A stretch of 64,000 bases of DNA from Desulfosporosinus sp. BRH_c37 (lineage in GTDB: Bacteria > Bacillota > Desulfitobacteriia > Desulfitobacteriales > Desulfitobacteriaceae), in NCBI GenBank assembly GCA_001516045.1, contig LOEW01000020.1, positions 1-64,000 of the forward strand, read 5' to 3'. Of this stretch, positions 25,162 to 33,257 are shown in pieces (position 1 is the stretch's first letter; every line of letters begins with the position of its first letter). Below the pieces are notes generated by a model. The model had not been told where the DNA came from. It was given only the letters and a program-made list of their open reading frames with translations, and did no database searches. The position numbers and the translations under genes are program-made.

Positions 25162-26792
25162 AGAAAAAATTGATATCCGTATTTCTTACCACATTATTCA
25201 CATTCTCATCTGTACAACCAACATTAGCTACAATTAGCTCAACAACCATTTCTCCAATAATTAATAGAATTTCAGGTCAAAATCGCTATGACACATCATC
25301 TGCAATCGCTAAACAAGGTTGGCCTAATGGTTCATCAAACTGCATTTTAACATATGGAGGTAATTATTCCGATAGCCTCACAGCAACACCATTAGCAAAG
25401 AAATATGATGCTCCAATATTACTTACTGAGAGTACATCACTTACACCTATTACCAGACAAGCATTAATTGATTTAAAAAACAGAAATGTCACAATTATAG
25501 GTGGTACAGAAGTAATTTCATCATCAGTAGATACAGAATTGCAATCTATGGGAATAACTACAAATAGAATATTTGGAAATGATAAATATGAAACCGCAAT
25601 TGCAGTAGCTAAACAAGTCACTTCAACACCTTCAATAATATTTGTTTGTATATCTGATGATTTCACGGATGCACTTTCAATTTCTCCGATTGCCTCGATA
25701 AAACGAGATCCAATCATTCTAGTACCCAATAATAATATCCCTGACTCTATTAAGGATTATATATCTTCTAATAAAAGTATCGTAAAGTCCTATGTTATAG
25801 GTAATTCAGATGAAATTAATGATAATATTGCTAATCAATTTCCAAATTATGAAAGGATTTCAGGAAACGATCGATACAGCAGAAATATTGCTGTTAACAA
25901 GGAATTTGAGAGTGTTTTTAATCTAAATAATACAATCGTAACTTCAGGTGAGCAATTTCCAGATGCTTTAAGTGGAAGTGCTCTAGCTTCAAAAATATCT
26001 GCTCCTATTATTTTAGTGAATGATGCTTCACCTAATGATACAAAAAGTTATTATAAGCAAAGATTAGTAAACGCTAGTAATAATGGTAGTAGTAATTATA
26101 ATCCTAGTGTTTATGTATTTGGAGGAACTGCTGTTGTTCCTGATAGTGTGATACAAGAGTTGGGACAAGGACAGGTTATTACTGTAAGCCACGTAAGTGC
26201 TGTTAATGTAACTACTACAGCAGGAACTGCTCCGGTGTTACCTTCTACAGTAACTGCTACAATGAGTGATGGGACATCTAAAATGGTTAATGTCAATTGG
26301 GCGGGCAGGGCATTAAGTCAACCAACAAGTGCAGGAAATTATATTGTTATTGGTACAATTGCTGAATCAAATATAATTAATGTAATAGCTACAGCTACAG
26401 TTACAGTCGCAGACGTGAATCCAGCAGCTATTTTGACAATTCAACAAGTGCAACAGGAAATTTTAGGTATATGGAAGACTTCTGATGGAAAACATACTTT
26501 GGAATTTCATGATGATGGTACATTAGAAGAAACTGAAGTACTCACTGGATATACTAATATTTATAAAAAAAAATATTCATTCAGTAATCCCACAAGGATA
26601 AGAATCGTGAATTCCAGTTGGGCTGAAGATGACAATTTTGTATTAAATGGAAATCGTTTAGAAATTTCTAATTTGGGTATTTCTCGTATTTGTGGAAATT
26701 CCAATGATTTTAGTAATACTGATAGTTTTATTCATCCCAGTTTCAGTCAATCCGGTATTTCCAGTAATTATGTATTCATAAAGGTTAATTAA
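25158..26792 (+). CDS. Secreted cell-wall-binding protein (CWB2 repeats, Ig-like domain)
   Basis: 544 residues with a Sec signal peptide (MKKKLISVFLTTLFTFSSV..., cleavage after the LATI region). Three cell-wall-binding type 2 repeats follow between about residues 35 and 350, each with an RISGQNRYDTS or RISGNDRY-like start and an ILVPN or PIILV core. Next is a bacterial Ig-like segment (VNVTTTAGTAPVLPSTVTATMSDG) near residues 355-425, then a C-terminal lipocalin-like beta domain (GIWKTSDGKHTLEFHDDGT). CWB2 modules attach S-layer proteins to wall polymers. The DNA is clearly AT-rich compared with neighbours, suggesting transfer. Confidence 0.85.
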   Translation: MKKKLISVFLTTLFTFSSVQPTLATISSTTISPIINRISGQNRYDTSSAIAKQGWPNGSSNCILTYGGNYSDSLTATPLAKKYDAPILLTESTSLTPITRQALIDLKNRNVTIIGGTEVISSSVDTELQSMGITTNRIFGNDKYETAIAVAKQVTSTPSIIFVCISDDFTDALSISPIASIKRDPIILVPNNNIPDSIKDYISSNKSIVKSYVIGNSDEINDNIANQFPNYERISGNDRYSRNIAVNKEFESVFNLNNTIVTSGEQFPDALSGSALASKISAPIILVNDASPNDTKSYYKQRLVNASNNGSSNYNPSVYVFGGTAVVPDSVIQELGQGQVITVSHVSAVNVTTTAGTAPVLPSTVTATMSDGTSKMVNVNWAGRALSQPTSAGNYIVIGTIAESNIINVIATATVTVADVNPAAILTIQQVQQEILGIWKTSDGKHTLEFHDDGTLEETEVLTGYTNIYKKKYSFSNPTRIRIVNSSWAEDDNFVLNGNRLEISNLGISRICGNSNDFSNTDSFIHPSFSQSGISSNYVFIKVN

Positions 26793-26840
26793 ATCTGATA
26801 CACATTCGCGTCGAATATGGGGTCACGGGAAACACATCAC

Positions 26841-26996
26841 TTAAAACCAGAGGGCGTAACGAAACTGAAGTTTCGCCGGTTTCTCTGCTGGCATATCAAT
26901 GGAGGCGTCGTTTTGTGACCTCGTAGAACAACCGGATATTAGTAATGTTAACATAAGCAGCAGAGATAATAGCCATTGAGATGTAATATTGCGCAT
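26841..26996 (-). pseudogene. Truncated lipoprotein (51 codons)
   Basis: The frame begins with a lipoprotein signal peptide (MRNITSQWLLSLLLMLTLLI) and lipobox LISGC, then a short polar linker. After about residue 41 it enters a hairpin (GAAACTTCAGTTTC) and ends at a stop, so the body of the protein is missing. A GAGGAAATAAG site overlaps the stop of the upstream MauE-like fragment, so these two were once an operon. The lost domain cannot be identified. Confidence 0.6.
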
Positions 26997-26997
26997 C

Positions 26998-27317
26998 TTA
27001 TTTCCTCCTCGGGATCTCTTTTGGCTGGGAGAAGATCCGCTGGGGTGTCAATTTGATACGATCAAGGACCAGTAGGAACAGAGCCCCAGCTAACATGACG
27101 GTATCTTCTGTAATTGCCTGCCAACCAACTGTTCGTTCCACCCCACTAAAACAACCACATTCCACGTCCAGTTCCCGGATCGCACTAATGGCAATAAGGC
27201 TAATGAACAACACCAGTAAACCGGAGATTGCCATTGCTCCTCCTTTCACTTTAACCCCCAGGACAAGAGCAGCTCCGGGAAGGGTTTCAAACCAGGGTAA
27301 AATAACAGCCACTGATT
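26998..27317 (-). pseudogene. MauE-like membrane protein, 5'-truncated
   Basis: The readable part encodes helices typical of MauE/DoxX-type proteins: LPWFETLPGAALVLGVKV, MAISGLLVLFISLIAISAIR, then the CGCF motif (DVECGCFSG) and a last helix (MLAGALFLLVLDRI). The N-terminal helices are absent: upstream of about 27317 the frame is out of place because the opposite strand there encodes a SHOCT fragment. Family members assist thiol-disulfide or quinone-linked redox of secreted partners. Here the gene is broken. Confidence 0.65.
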
Positions 27318-27319
27318 CT

Positions 27320-27463
27320 CGTGAATATGTTGAAAGAAGAGAAGAACTGAAAGGAAGAAGAAATAAATCTGCTTTGGATGTTCTTAAAGAGAGGTATGCC
27401 AAAGGTGAAATTTCTTCAGAAGAGTTTCAACAGATGAAAAAAGAACATTCAGTAAATTGCTAA
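27320..27463 (+). pseudogene. SHOCT-domain fragment
   Basis: The last ~47 codons encode a SHOCT motif (ALDVLKERYAKGEISSEEFQQMKKE). SHOCT domains normally end small membrane proteins; no N-terminal part or start codon is found, since the sequence upstream is the MauE relic on the other strand. It is a recombination scar. Confidence 0.65.
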
Positions 27464-27555
27464 GTTGTTCCATTCTGAGGTGCAAAATCCAAAAACCCGA
27501 AGAAAAACACACCGTGAATCTCACAGGCTTTCAAATCGCATAATCAGTTAAAATT

Positions 27556-27615
27556 GCAGAAGACAACAGCCATTAGTCTCATATCCGTCAGAGATCAGTG
27601 GCTGTTGTCTTCTGC
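27556..27615. repeat. Perfect 17-bp inverted repeat
   Basis: GCAGAAGACAACAGCCA and its exact complement are separated by a 26-base loop. It lies between the scar region and the oxyanion cluster. It might be a relic of a transposon end pair or a terminator without a T-run. The remaining sequence between 26793 and 27713 apart from the fragments shows nothing I can name. Confidence 0.5.
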
Positions 27616-27713
27616 GCACTCAGAAAATCTGGTGGGTCGCGCCGGACCGGGGTAATTGGTCTTCACTGGGAAATGATCCATGAATAAGAGTCCGGGTGCC
27701 CGAGCTCAAAGAT

Positions 27714-28535
27714 TTAGTAAGGGATCAGTCCACAGTCCTCTAAAATTTGCTGACCTTTTTTACTCAACATCAAATCTAGGAACTCCTTTGCCAGTGCCGG
27801 ATTTTCAGCATTTTTCGGGATGGCGATGGCAAATTCAATGGGTGCACCAGGAATGGTAATCATCTCTCCAGAATTTTTACCCTGCAAACTCACGGTGGAC
27901 TGGCGGTAATAGTCCGCATGGGCGGGGTTGGAGAGGTTTATCTTTTCCGGCAGAGTTAGATATCTTAGGCCAAACTGATTGACCACGCAGAGATATTCAA
28001 AAGCATAGTCTAGTTTTCCTACAAGTACATCAGAAGCCAAATCATAAGATTTGGGATAAATCAAATCCCCCCTGCACCTCTGGTCTAGTTGTCCAAAAAG
28101 ACCCGGCCGTCCGTAATATTGCTCCGCCAACTGCCAGACTATCAGAGTACGATAGCCGCAGGGGTCTAAATGTTGGTTAGACCTTCCAAAGGTTACTTCT
28201 TCACGAAGCAAGATATCAAACCAATTCTTAGCGTCAATTTCCCCACCGCCCTTGGAAAATTCGTCATAGGTCAGTACAATTTGGTCGTTGGCAAAAATGT
28301 AGTATTTGTCTACATACTCGGGTCCAAGCAGCTCATCAAAGAGCATAGGGTCTGCCAGAGCAAGAACATCCACCACCTTGCCCTCACGCACCTGTCTTGC
28401 ACAGGCTCGTGAACCACAGGATTCTAGTTGAATGTCTAGTCCTGGACGCGCTTCATGTAATAACTTGGCACATTCCACGACCGGTTTACGCAATGCCCCA
28501 GCGTGTAATATTTTTAAGGTTTGCGGATTACTCAT
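27714..28535 (-). CDS. Tungstate/molybdate-type substrate-binding protein without signal peptide
   Basis: 273 residues of a periplasmic-binding-protein fold close to WtpA/ModA-like oxyanion binders: KILHAGALRKPV at the N-terminus, LESCGSRACARQV, VDVLALADPMLF, then FAIAIPKNAENPALAKEFLDLMLSKKGQQIL near the C-terminus. Transported versions start with a signal or lipoprotein peptide; this one starts directly with MSNPQTLKILHAG, so it is predicted to stay in the cytoplasm. No permease or ATPase lies beside it. The start overlaps the padR stop (ATGA), which points to joint function with the regulator, perhaps as an oxyanion sensor or buffer. That role is inference. Confidence 0.8.
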   Translation of the reverse strand: MSNPQTLKILHAGALRKPVVECAKLLHEARPGLDIQLESCGSRACARQVREGKVVDVLALADPMLFDELLGPEYVDKYYIFANDQIVLTYDEFSKGGGEIDAKNWFDILLREEVTFGRSNQHLDPCGYRTLIVWQLAEQYYGRPGLFGQLDQRCRGDLIYPKSYDLASDVLVGKLDYAFEYLCVVNQFGLRYLTLPEKINLSNPAHADYYRQSTVSLQGKNSGEMITIPGAPIEFAIAIPKNAENPALAKEFLDLMLSKKGQQILEDCGLIPY

Positions 28536-28909
28536 TTCTCTTTCACCTCCCGTTGGTACTGTTCTAGAAATACTTGCATTTTAATTACCTTGTCGGTAAT
28601 TAACTGCACACAGTAATCTAAAGCTTGGTGACCTTCAGGGCTTAACTGGTAGGCACGTCGGGCGGGACCAGTGTTCTCAGTTTCCCACTGAGAAATGACT
28701 AACCCGTCTTCTTCCATTCGACGCAGGTTGCGGTAAATTGTGGCAGGGTCCGCTTCGATTTCCGAGAAGCCTGATTCGTTAACCATTTGAATTAAACCGT
28801 ACCCGTGAGCGGGCTTATTAGCCAGAAAGTAAAGCAGAGTTGGTACCAACATTTTATCAATACGACCAGCGATATACGCAAAGGCAGGGTTTTGCGCTTC
28901 TTCTTTCAC
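28532..28909 (-). CDS. PadR-family transcriptional regulator
   Basis: About 125 residues: winged helix with KPAHGYGLIQMVNESGFSEIEADPATIYRNLRRMEEDGLV, the PadR signature, then a short dimerisation helix (LSPEGHQALDYCVQLITDKVIKM). The GTG at 28909 is preferred since GAGGTG lies six bases before; a GTG three codons earlier is within the ribosome binding site. It overlaps the binding-protein gene by four bases and follows a 74-residue gene by about 30 bases. It likely controls its own cluster. Confidence 0.9.
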   Translation of the reverse strand: MKEEAQNPAFAYIAGRIDKMLVPTLLYFLANKPAHGYGLIQMVNESGFSEIEADPATIYRNLRRMEEDGLVISQWETENTGPARRAYQLSPEGHQALDYCVQLITDKVIKMQVFLEQYQREVKEK

Positions 28910-28936
28910 AGTTTTCACCTCGAATTCCTTCTACAT

Positions 28937-29161
28937 CTAACTTTCTTCCTCAATCGCATAAAACCTGCTGATGTGGTAACTGGCCTGCAGAACTGTTTCT
29001 AAAATCCGATCATAGGATATCTTTTGGGAGTCATAAAGAATAGTAGCTTCCCTGTGCAGGATCAGGTATTGTAAAATACCTGCTAACTGTCTTAGTATTT
29101 GTTGCAGACCTTTTTTGTCCTCTTCAACAATAACCAAAGTTATTTTACCGGTAACCATCAT
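28937..29161 (-). CDS. Small hypothetical protein in the oxyanion cluster
   Basis: A 74-residue frame in the same direction as its neighbours. It shows an alternating strand/helix pattern (TGKITLVIVEEDKKGLQQILRQLAGIL, then ILYDSQKISYDRILETVLQAS) that could be a small ferredoxin-like/ACT-like fold, but I do not recognise the family. The ribosome binding site (AGGGTG) is modest. It is supported mainly by its placement between tauE and padR and by the protein-like composition. Confidence 0.55.
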   Translation of the reverse strand: MMVTGKITLVIVEEDKKGLQQILRQLAGILQYLILHREATILYDSQKISYDRILETVLQASYHISRFYAIEEES

Positions 29162-29250
29162 ATCACACCCTGACTATTTAGTAATACCCCATAGTAAGGG
29201 AATTCCTCCCATCAGGTTACCCCAACGGTTGGGATGAGGCAACAGCATAT

Positions 29251-30219
29251 TTAGAAGAAATATTGTCCAATGTAGCTAACGGCCAGGAACAAAACTAGAC
29301 AAGTTAGGACAATTTTAATAATTCTATCTGGGAGGAACTTCTGGATACGGGCACCCACATACGTACCCAGCAGACCACCGATACCAAAGAGTACACCTAG
29401 CATCCAGTCCGGAGCCACTATGGCACCACCCGCTATGTCGCTTGCAGCTAGAATGTGGTAGAAGGTAACCCCAGCAATGGAGGTGATGAAGGTACCTGCC
29501 AAAGCAGCACCGGCCACTGTATAAACGGGTAGACCCAGCACAGCCACACAGAAGGGGGAAATGATGGCCCCCCCGCCAATGCCATAGATACCGCCAATTA
29601 AACCCACTACCAGAGAGAGGCTCAAAATGGTTATTCCACTAAAGGAATAGGTTTCACCCCAGAATTCATACTCAATCTTCTTCCAAGAAACGATCTTAGT
29701 TTTGACCACTGCCTCCGTCGGCAGACCAGAGGCCATGCGGCCGGAATTTTCTGCCTTCATCTTAGCCACTTGTTCGGCAAACTTGTTCTGCATGATTTTA
29801 CTTTGCTCTTTAACTTTCTTATTCCAGCCCATCACTTCGGACAAAAGCCGGTAGCCTAGGTATAATAACACTACGCCCACAAAGAGCTTAAAGACTTTGG
29901 GGTCTGGCAAGTAGAGGATACGTACCCAAGCTCCAACGAATACGCCTGGCAGTGTACCAATAACCACAGCCCAAGTTAGCGGCCAGGCCATGCGGCCCTC
30001 TTTGATGTAGCGGTAGAGACCGCCGGGGATGGCCACTATATTGTAAATCATGTTAGTAGGACTCACTGAGGGACTAGTATAATGCAGGACACTCATTTGG
30101 AACGGTAGTAACAGAAAAGCACCAGACACCCCAGCAGAAGCCGTCAAAGTCGATACCAGAAATGCTACCAACGGGGGGATAAAGGGTAATACATCGACGC
30201 CGGAAACCGGAAAATGCAT
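29251..30219 (-). CDS. TauE/SafE-family sulfite/anion exporter
   Basis: About 322 residues with eight or so hydrophobic segments in two homologous halves; the second contains GLIGGIYGIGGGAIISPFCV and the first VSTLTASAGVSGAFLLLPFQ, the TauE/SafE hallmark. A ~60-residue cytoplasmic loop (about residues 130-195) joins the halves. Members export sulfite, sulfonates or related anions, plausible in a sulfite reducer. The ATG at 30219 follows AAAGGAGG; a longer start would lie inside that site. It is the first gene of the minus-strand cluster tauE, small protein, padR, binding protein. Confidence 0.88.
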   Translation of the reverse strand: MHFPVSGVDVLPFIPPLVAFLVSTLTASAGVSGAFLLLPFQMSVLHYTSPSVSPTNMIYNIVAIPGGLYRYIKEGRMAWPLTWAVVIGTLPGVFVGAWVRILYLPDPKVFKLFVGVVLLYLGYRLLSEVMGWNKKVKEQSKIMQNKFAEQVAKMKAENSGRMASGLPTEAVVKTKIVSWKKIEYEFWGETYSFSGITILSLSLVVGLIGGIYGIGGGAIISPFCVAVLGLPVYTVAGAALAGTFITSIAGVTFYHILAASDIAGGAIVAPDWMLGVLFGIGGLLGTYVGARIQKFLPDRIIKIVLTCLVLFLAVSYIGQYFF

Positions 30220-30591
30220 ACTATTTCCTCCTTTCAAATTACCATGTAAAATTAAATTCGTTAGCTAATGTGTCACCCATCTTCTAAGTGCAACATGCAT
30301 ATATAATTACTTTAATAATATACATTGTAAAAAATATGTCAATGAATAGTTTAAATGTTTTATGGTGAACTGAACCCAGAAAGTTACCACGAATTCCATA
30401 CCTTTAAAGACTCTTCTCCTTGTTGTGTCAATTAATAAACGCCTATCTGGCCTGACTCACCGGATAACGGTTGCTGCGTCTGATTTTACGCTCTAAAACT
30501 CAGCTTCATTAAGGCGTTGAAATATGAGTCTCTCGCTCTAATTATAATAGTTAAAGGGTGTACTGGTTTGCCATGGAGCTCGCTTTACCTA

Positions 30592-30642
30592 ATAAAATAC
30601 TGATTCCTACTGAATTGTCTTCAGTAGGAATCAGTATTTTAT
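30592..30642. terminator. Perfect 23-bp stem-loop
   Basis: ATAAAATACTGATTCCTAC... pairs without mismatch with its complement around a five-base loop. It has A-rich and T-rich ends and could terminate transcription from either side. It sits in the gene-free 30.24-31.24-kb stretch, near the inner edge of the duplicated dagK fragment. No gene start or stop adjoins it. Confidence 0.55.
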
Positions 30643-30763
30643 ACAGAGGAGTTGTTTGATTGAGTTACGTTTGAGTGTTGTTCACCCAATCGGGACGTTA
30701 ACCTATTGAATACGCTGGTGCTTTTACCAAAGTGTACCAAATTCGGAGTTTTACAAAGCTTTT

Positions 30764-30969
30764 ATCGATGGAAATCTTATGTTTGCAGGACGCTTAACAA
30801 GATTTATAAGGGGACGCACCTCGAAATCCCTGGTGTCACAGTGTATCGTGGACGATTAGTTGTTATCACGACTGTCGAAACGGCTTTGCTTGATATCGAC
30901 GGCGAACAACCGGGTCAAGCACCTCTCACATTTAGCATACATCCCCAGGCCTTGTGTTTATGGGGATAA
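30764..30969 (+). pseudogene. Duplicated 3' end of the diacylglycerol kinase gene
   Basis: Bases 30799-30969 repeat 24595-24765 with only a handful of substitutions, and 30764-30798 repeats 24425-24460. The ~138 bp between those two blocks in the intact gene are missing. The fragment keeps the C-terminal frame and stop (LCLWG instead of LCLWV) but has no start. The two direct copies bracket the 24.8-30.8-kb accessory region. Confidence 0.9.
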
Positions 30970-30982
30970 TATACAAATTCAG

Positions 30983-31016
30983 AAGTGGTTTACAGGCGCA
31001 ATGTAAGCCACTTTTT
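30983..31016 (+). terminator. Stem-loop after the dagK fragment
   Basis: AAGTGG-TTTACA pairs with TGTAA-CCACTT, then TTTTC. It has terminator form and could be the original dagK terminator displaced with the repeat; nothing similar follows the intact gene. Confidence 0.55.
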
Positions 31017-31241
31017 CAATGATTGCATCCACGTTGGGTCGAGGGAGTATCCATCACCAGCCAGCAGATCAAAACAGATTTACTGGCTTTAATATTTGTG
31101 AGTCACTAAATGTGATCTACCAATTATTATGATCAAAACAGCATAAAAAATCAAAAAAAAGCAATATATACTTAACAAAAATGCAAAAAAATGATATTCT
31201 TCAGATAGACAAAACTAAAGGACAAAAGGGGTTTTATAATT

Positions 31242-32012
31242 ATGTTTGCAGAGGAACGTCGTGAGCAAATCCTTACCAAGGTAAAATCCTTGGGAAGGGT
31301 ATTGGCAAAAGAACTTGTGGAAGAATTTCAGGTTTCCATTGATACTATTCGTAGAGATCTTACAACGATGGAAGAGGACGGACTTCTAAAAAGAACGCAT
31401 GGTGGGGCCGTGCCTTTATCAAAGGTTAGAAGATTTCCGATGGATGATCAAATTAGATATAGCGAGGGGACTGTGCATCAAAACGCAGTGGCTAGGATTG
31501 CAGCATCTTACATCGAGCAGGGCGACACTTTATTTATTGGTGGGGCCAGTATTCACTATATTTTAGTAAAATATCTCCCAGTTGATCGGGACTATACCGT
31601 AATTACAAATTCGCTCATTATCGCTGAAAAACTTAAACATCATAGTAATATTGAGACGTATATCGTATGTGGAAAAGTTAAAAGTGAGGAAGGGATCGTT
31701 GATCCTTTGGCGACTGAATTTATTAGAACGTTACGCATAGATACTGCCTTTTTGACTGGTGGAGGAATTTCAGCAAAACATGGATTGAGCAGCTCAACAC
31801 CGGAAGGCGCTATTTTCCAAAGAGCTGTCGCGGAAGTTTCCCGTCGCAAAATATGTCTAGCGAATTTTGACAAGGTAGGGGCAGAATTTTTTTCAAAAAC
31901 GATAAATTTGAATGATTTGGATGTTCTTATTACGGATTGGGAAGCACCTGATGAAGAAATTAAGAAAATTCAACAGATGGGTATTAAAGTCTTAGTGGCA
32001 AAAGAAAATTAA
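31242..32012 (+). CDS. DeoR-family transcriptional regulator
   Basis: 256 residues. The N-terminal HTH (RREQILTKVKSLGRVLAKELVEEFQVS) and the DeoR signature (IDTIRRDLTTMEEDGLLKRTHGGAV) are followed by a ribose-phosphate-isomerase-like sensor domain (GDTLFIGGASIHYI, VITNSLIIAEKL). Members respond to phosphosugars. It lies 22 bp upstream of a DegT aminotransferase gene, so it may control sugar-nucleotide genes or simply be co-transcribed with them. Confidence 0.93.
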   Translation: MFAEERREQILTKVKSLGRVLAKELVEEFQVSIDTIRRDLTTMEEDGLLKRTHGGAVPLSKVRRFPMDDQIRYSEGTVHQNAVARIAASYIEQGDTLFIGGASIHYILVKYLPVDRDYTVITNSLIIAEKLKHHSNIETYIVCGKVKSEEGIVDPLATEFIRTLRIDTAFLTGGGISAKHGLSSSTPEGAIFQRAVAEVSRRKICLANFDKVGAEFFSKTINLNDLDVLITDWEAPDEEIKKIQQMGIKVLVAKEN

Positions 32013-32034
32013 AGTTAAGAAGGTTAGATGAATT

Positions 32035-33162
32035 ATGAAAGTAAGTTTTTACACATCACTAAGGGAGTTTCATGAGAAAAAGGATGAGTTTAATTGTGCG
32101 ATTCAGTCTGTTCTAGAAAAGGGGAATTTTATACTGGGCGAGCAAGTCGCTCAGCTTGAGAACGGAATTAAAGAATACTGCCATGCGAAATATGCTATTG
32201 GGGTAGCATCCGGAACGGATGCGCTGACAATAGCGTCAGATATTCTCGGTTTTAAGGACGGAAAAGAGGTAATAACTTCTCCATTTACATTTCTTGCATC
32301 TGCATCATGCATAACAAAGCATAGAGGGCGTCCGGTTTTTGTTGATATAGACGAAGAGACTTTTGCAATTGATGTAAACAAGATTGAAGAAAAGATTAAT
32401 CAAAATACGATAGGAATCCTTCCCATACACTTGTTTGATCAGATGGCAGATATGGATAGGATAATGGATATTGCAGGTAATCATCAACTAAGGGTGCTTG
32501 AAGACGCTGCTGAAGCCTTTGGGATGAGGTGGAAGGGTAATGGCAGAAATTATAAACATTCTGGGACGATCGGTGACTTTGGAGTATTTTCATTTTTCCC
32601 AACTAAAACCCTTGGGGGCTATGGTGACGGTGGAATGATTATTACTAATGACGAAGAACTTGCTCAACAAGCTAAATATTATAGAGTACATGGTGCTTCA
32701 AAGAAATATCATTATGATTATGTCGGTTATAATTCGAGATTGGATACGCTCCAGGCGGCGATATTATTAGTCAAATTGAAGCATATTGATGATGCAATAG
32801 GAAAGAGAGAAAAGATTGCAAGGCAATATATTAAAACATTAAGTGATTGTAAAAATATATTACTCCCTAAAGTTAAAGGAGAGCAGAAGCAAGTTTACTA
32901 TGTGTTTAACATATTGGCTGATAATAGGGATGAATTGGCTGAGTACTTAGCTAAAAATGAAATAGGGTATAGTATTTATTATCCTCGCCCGCTTCATTTA
33001 CAGACGTGTTTTCGGGATCTAGGGTATAAAGAAGGAGATTTTCCTATCGCAGAGAGGGTATCGAATAAAATAATTGCTCTTCCGATCTATCCTGAAATGA
33101 CAACGGATGAAGTTGAGTTTATATGTGAAAATATTAGATCATTTTATAAAAAACTAAAGTGA
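32035..33162 (+). CDS. DegT/DnrJ/EryC1/StrS sugar aminotransferase (copy 1)
   Basis: 375 residues, fold type I PLP enzyme. The active-site lysine sits in FFPTKTLGGYGDGGMI, with ASGTDALTIA near the N-terminus and EDAAEAFGMR binding the cofactor. These features resemble the branch acting on 3-keto or 4-keto sugar nucleotides (FdtB/DesV-like). The product would be an amino sugar for surface polysaccharide or antibiotic-like glycans. No nucleotidyltransferase or dehydratase lies nearby. Its stop codon is inside the CTCGTTCAA-type repeat. Confidence 0.92.
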   Translation: MKVSFYTSLREFHEKKDEFNCAIQSVLEKGNFILGEQVAQLENGIKEYCHAKYAIGVASGTDALTIASDILGFKDGKEVITSPFTFLASASCITKHRGRPVFVDIDEETFAIDVNKIEEKINQNTIGILPIHLFDQMADMDRIMDIAGNHQLRVLEDAAEAFGMRWKGNGRNYKHSGTIGDFGVFSFFPTKTLGGYGDGGMIITNDEELAQQAKYYRVHGASKKYHYDYVGYNSRLDTLQAAILLVKLKHIDDAIGKREKIARQYIKTLSDCKNILLPKVKGEQKQVYYVFNILADNRDELAEYLAKNEIGYSIYYPRPLHLQTCFRDLGYKEGDFPIAERVSNKIIALPIYPEMTTDEVEFICENIRSFYKKLK

Positions 33163-33219
33163 ACTCGTTCAATTAAAGTTGAACATCGAGTCTTTGGTGA
33201 CTTACGATTTGGATCAAGT
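33157..33219. repeat. CTCGTTCAA-type repeat between the two aminotransferases
   Basis: AAGTGAACTCGTTCAA-TAAAG-TTGAACATCGAG followed by CTTTGGTGACTTACGATTTGGATCAAG matches 23688-23722 and 23793-23809. GTTCAA/TTGAAC and CTCG/CGAG can pair as a small hairpin. The first bases provide the TGA stop of the preceding gene. Confidence 0.6.
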
Positions 33220-33257
33220 CAAAACATTGGTTTTTGTACAAGAAGGAAAGGAACTTA

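Noticed and set aside
24595-30969. Prophage or integrative conjugative element
   Set aside because: No integrase, structural, replication or transfer gene is present within the repeats.
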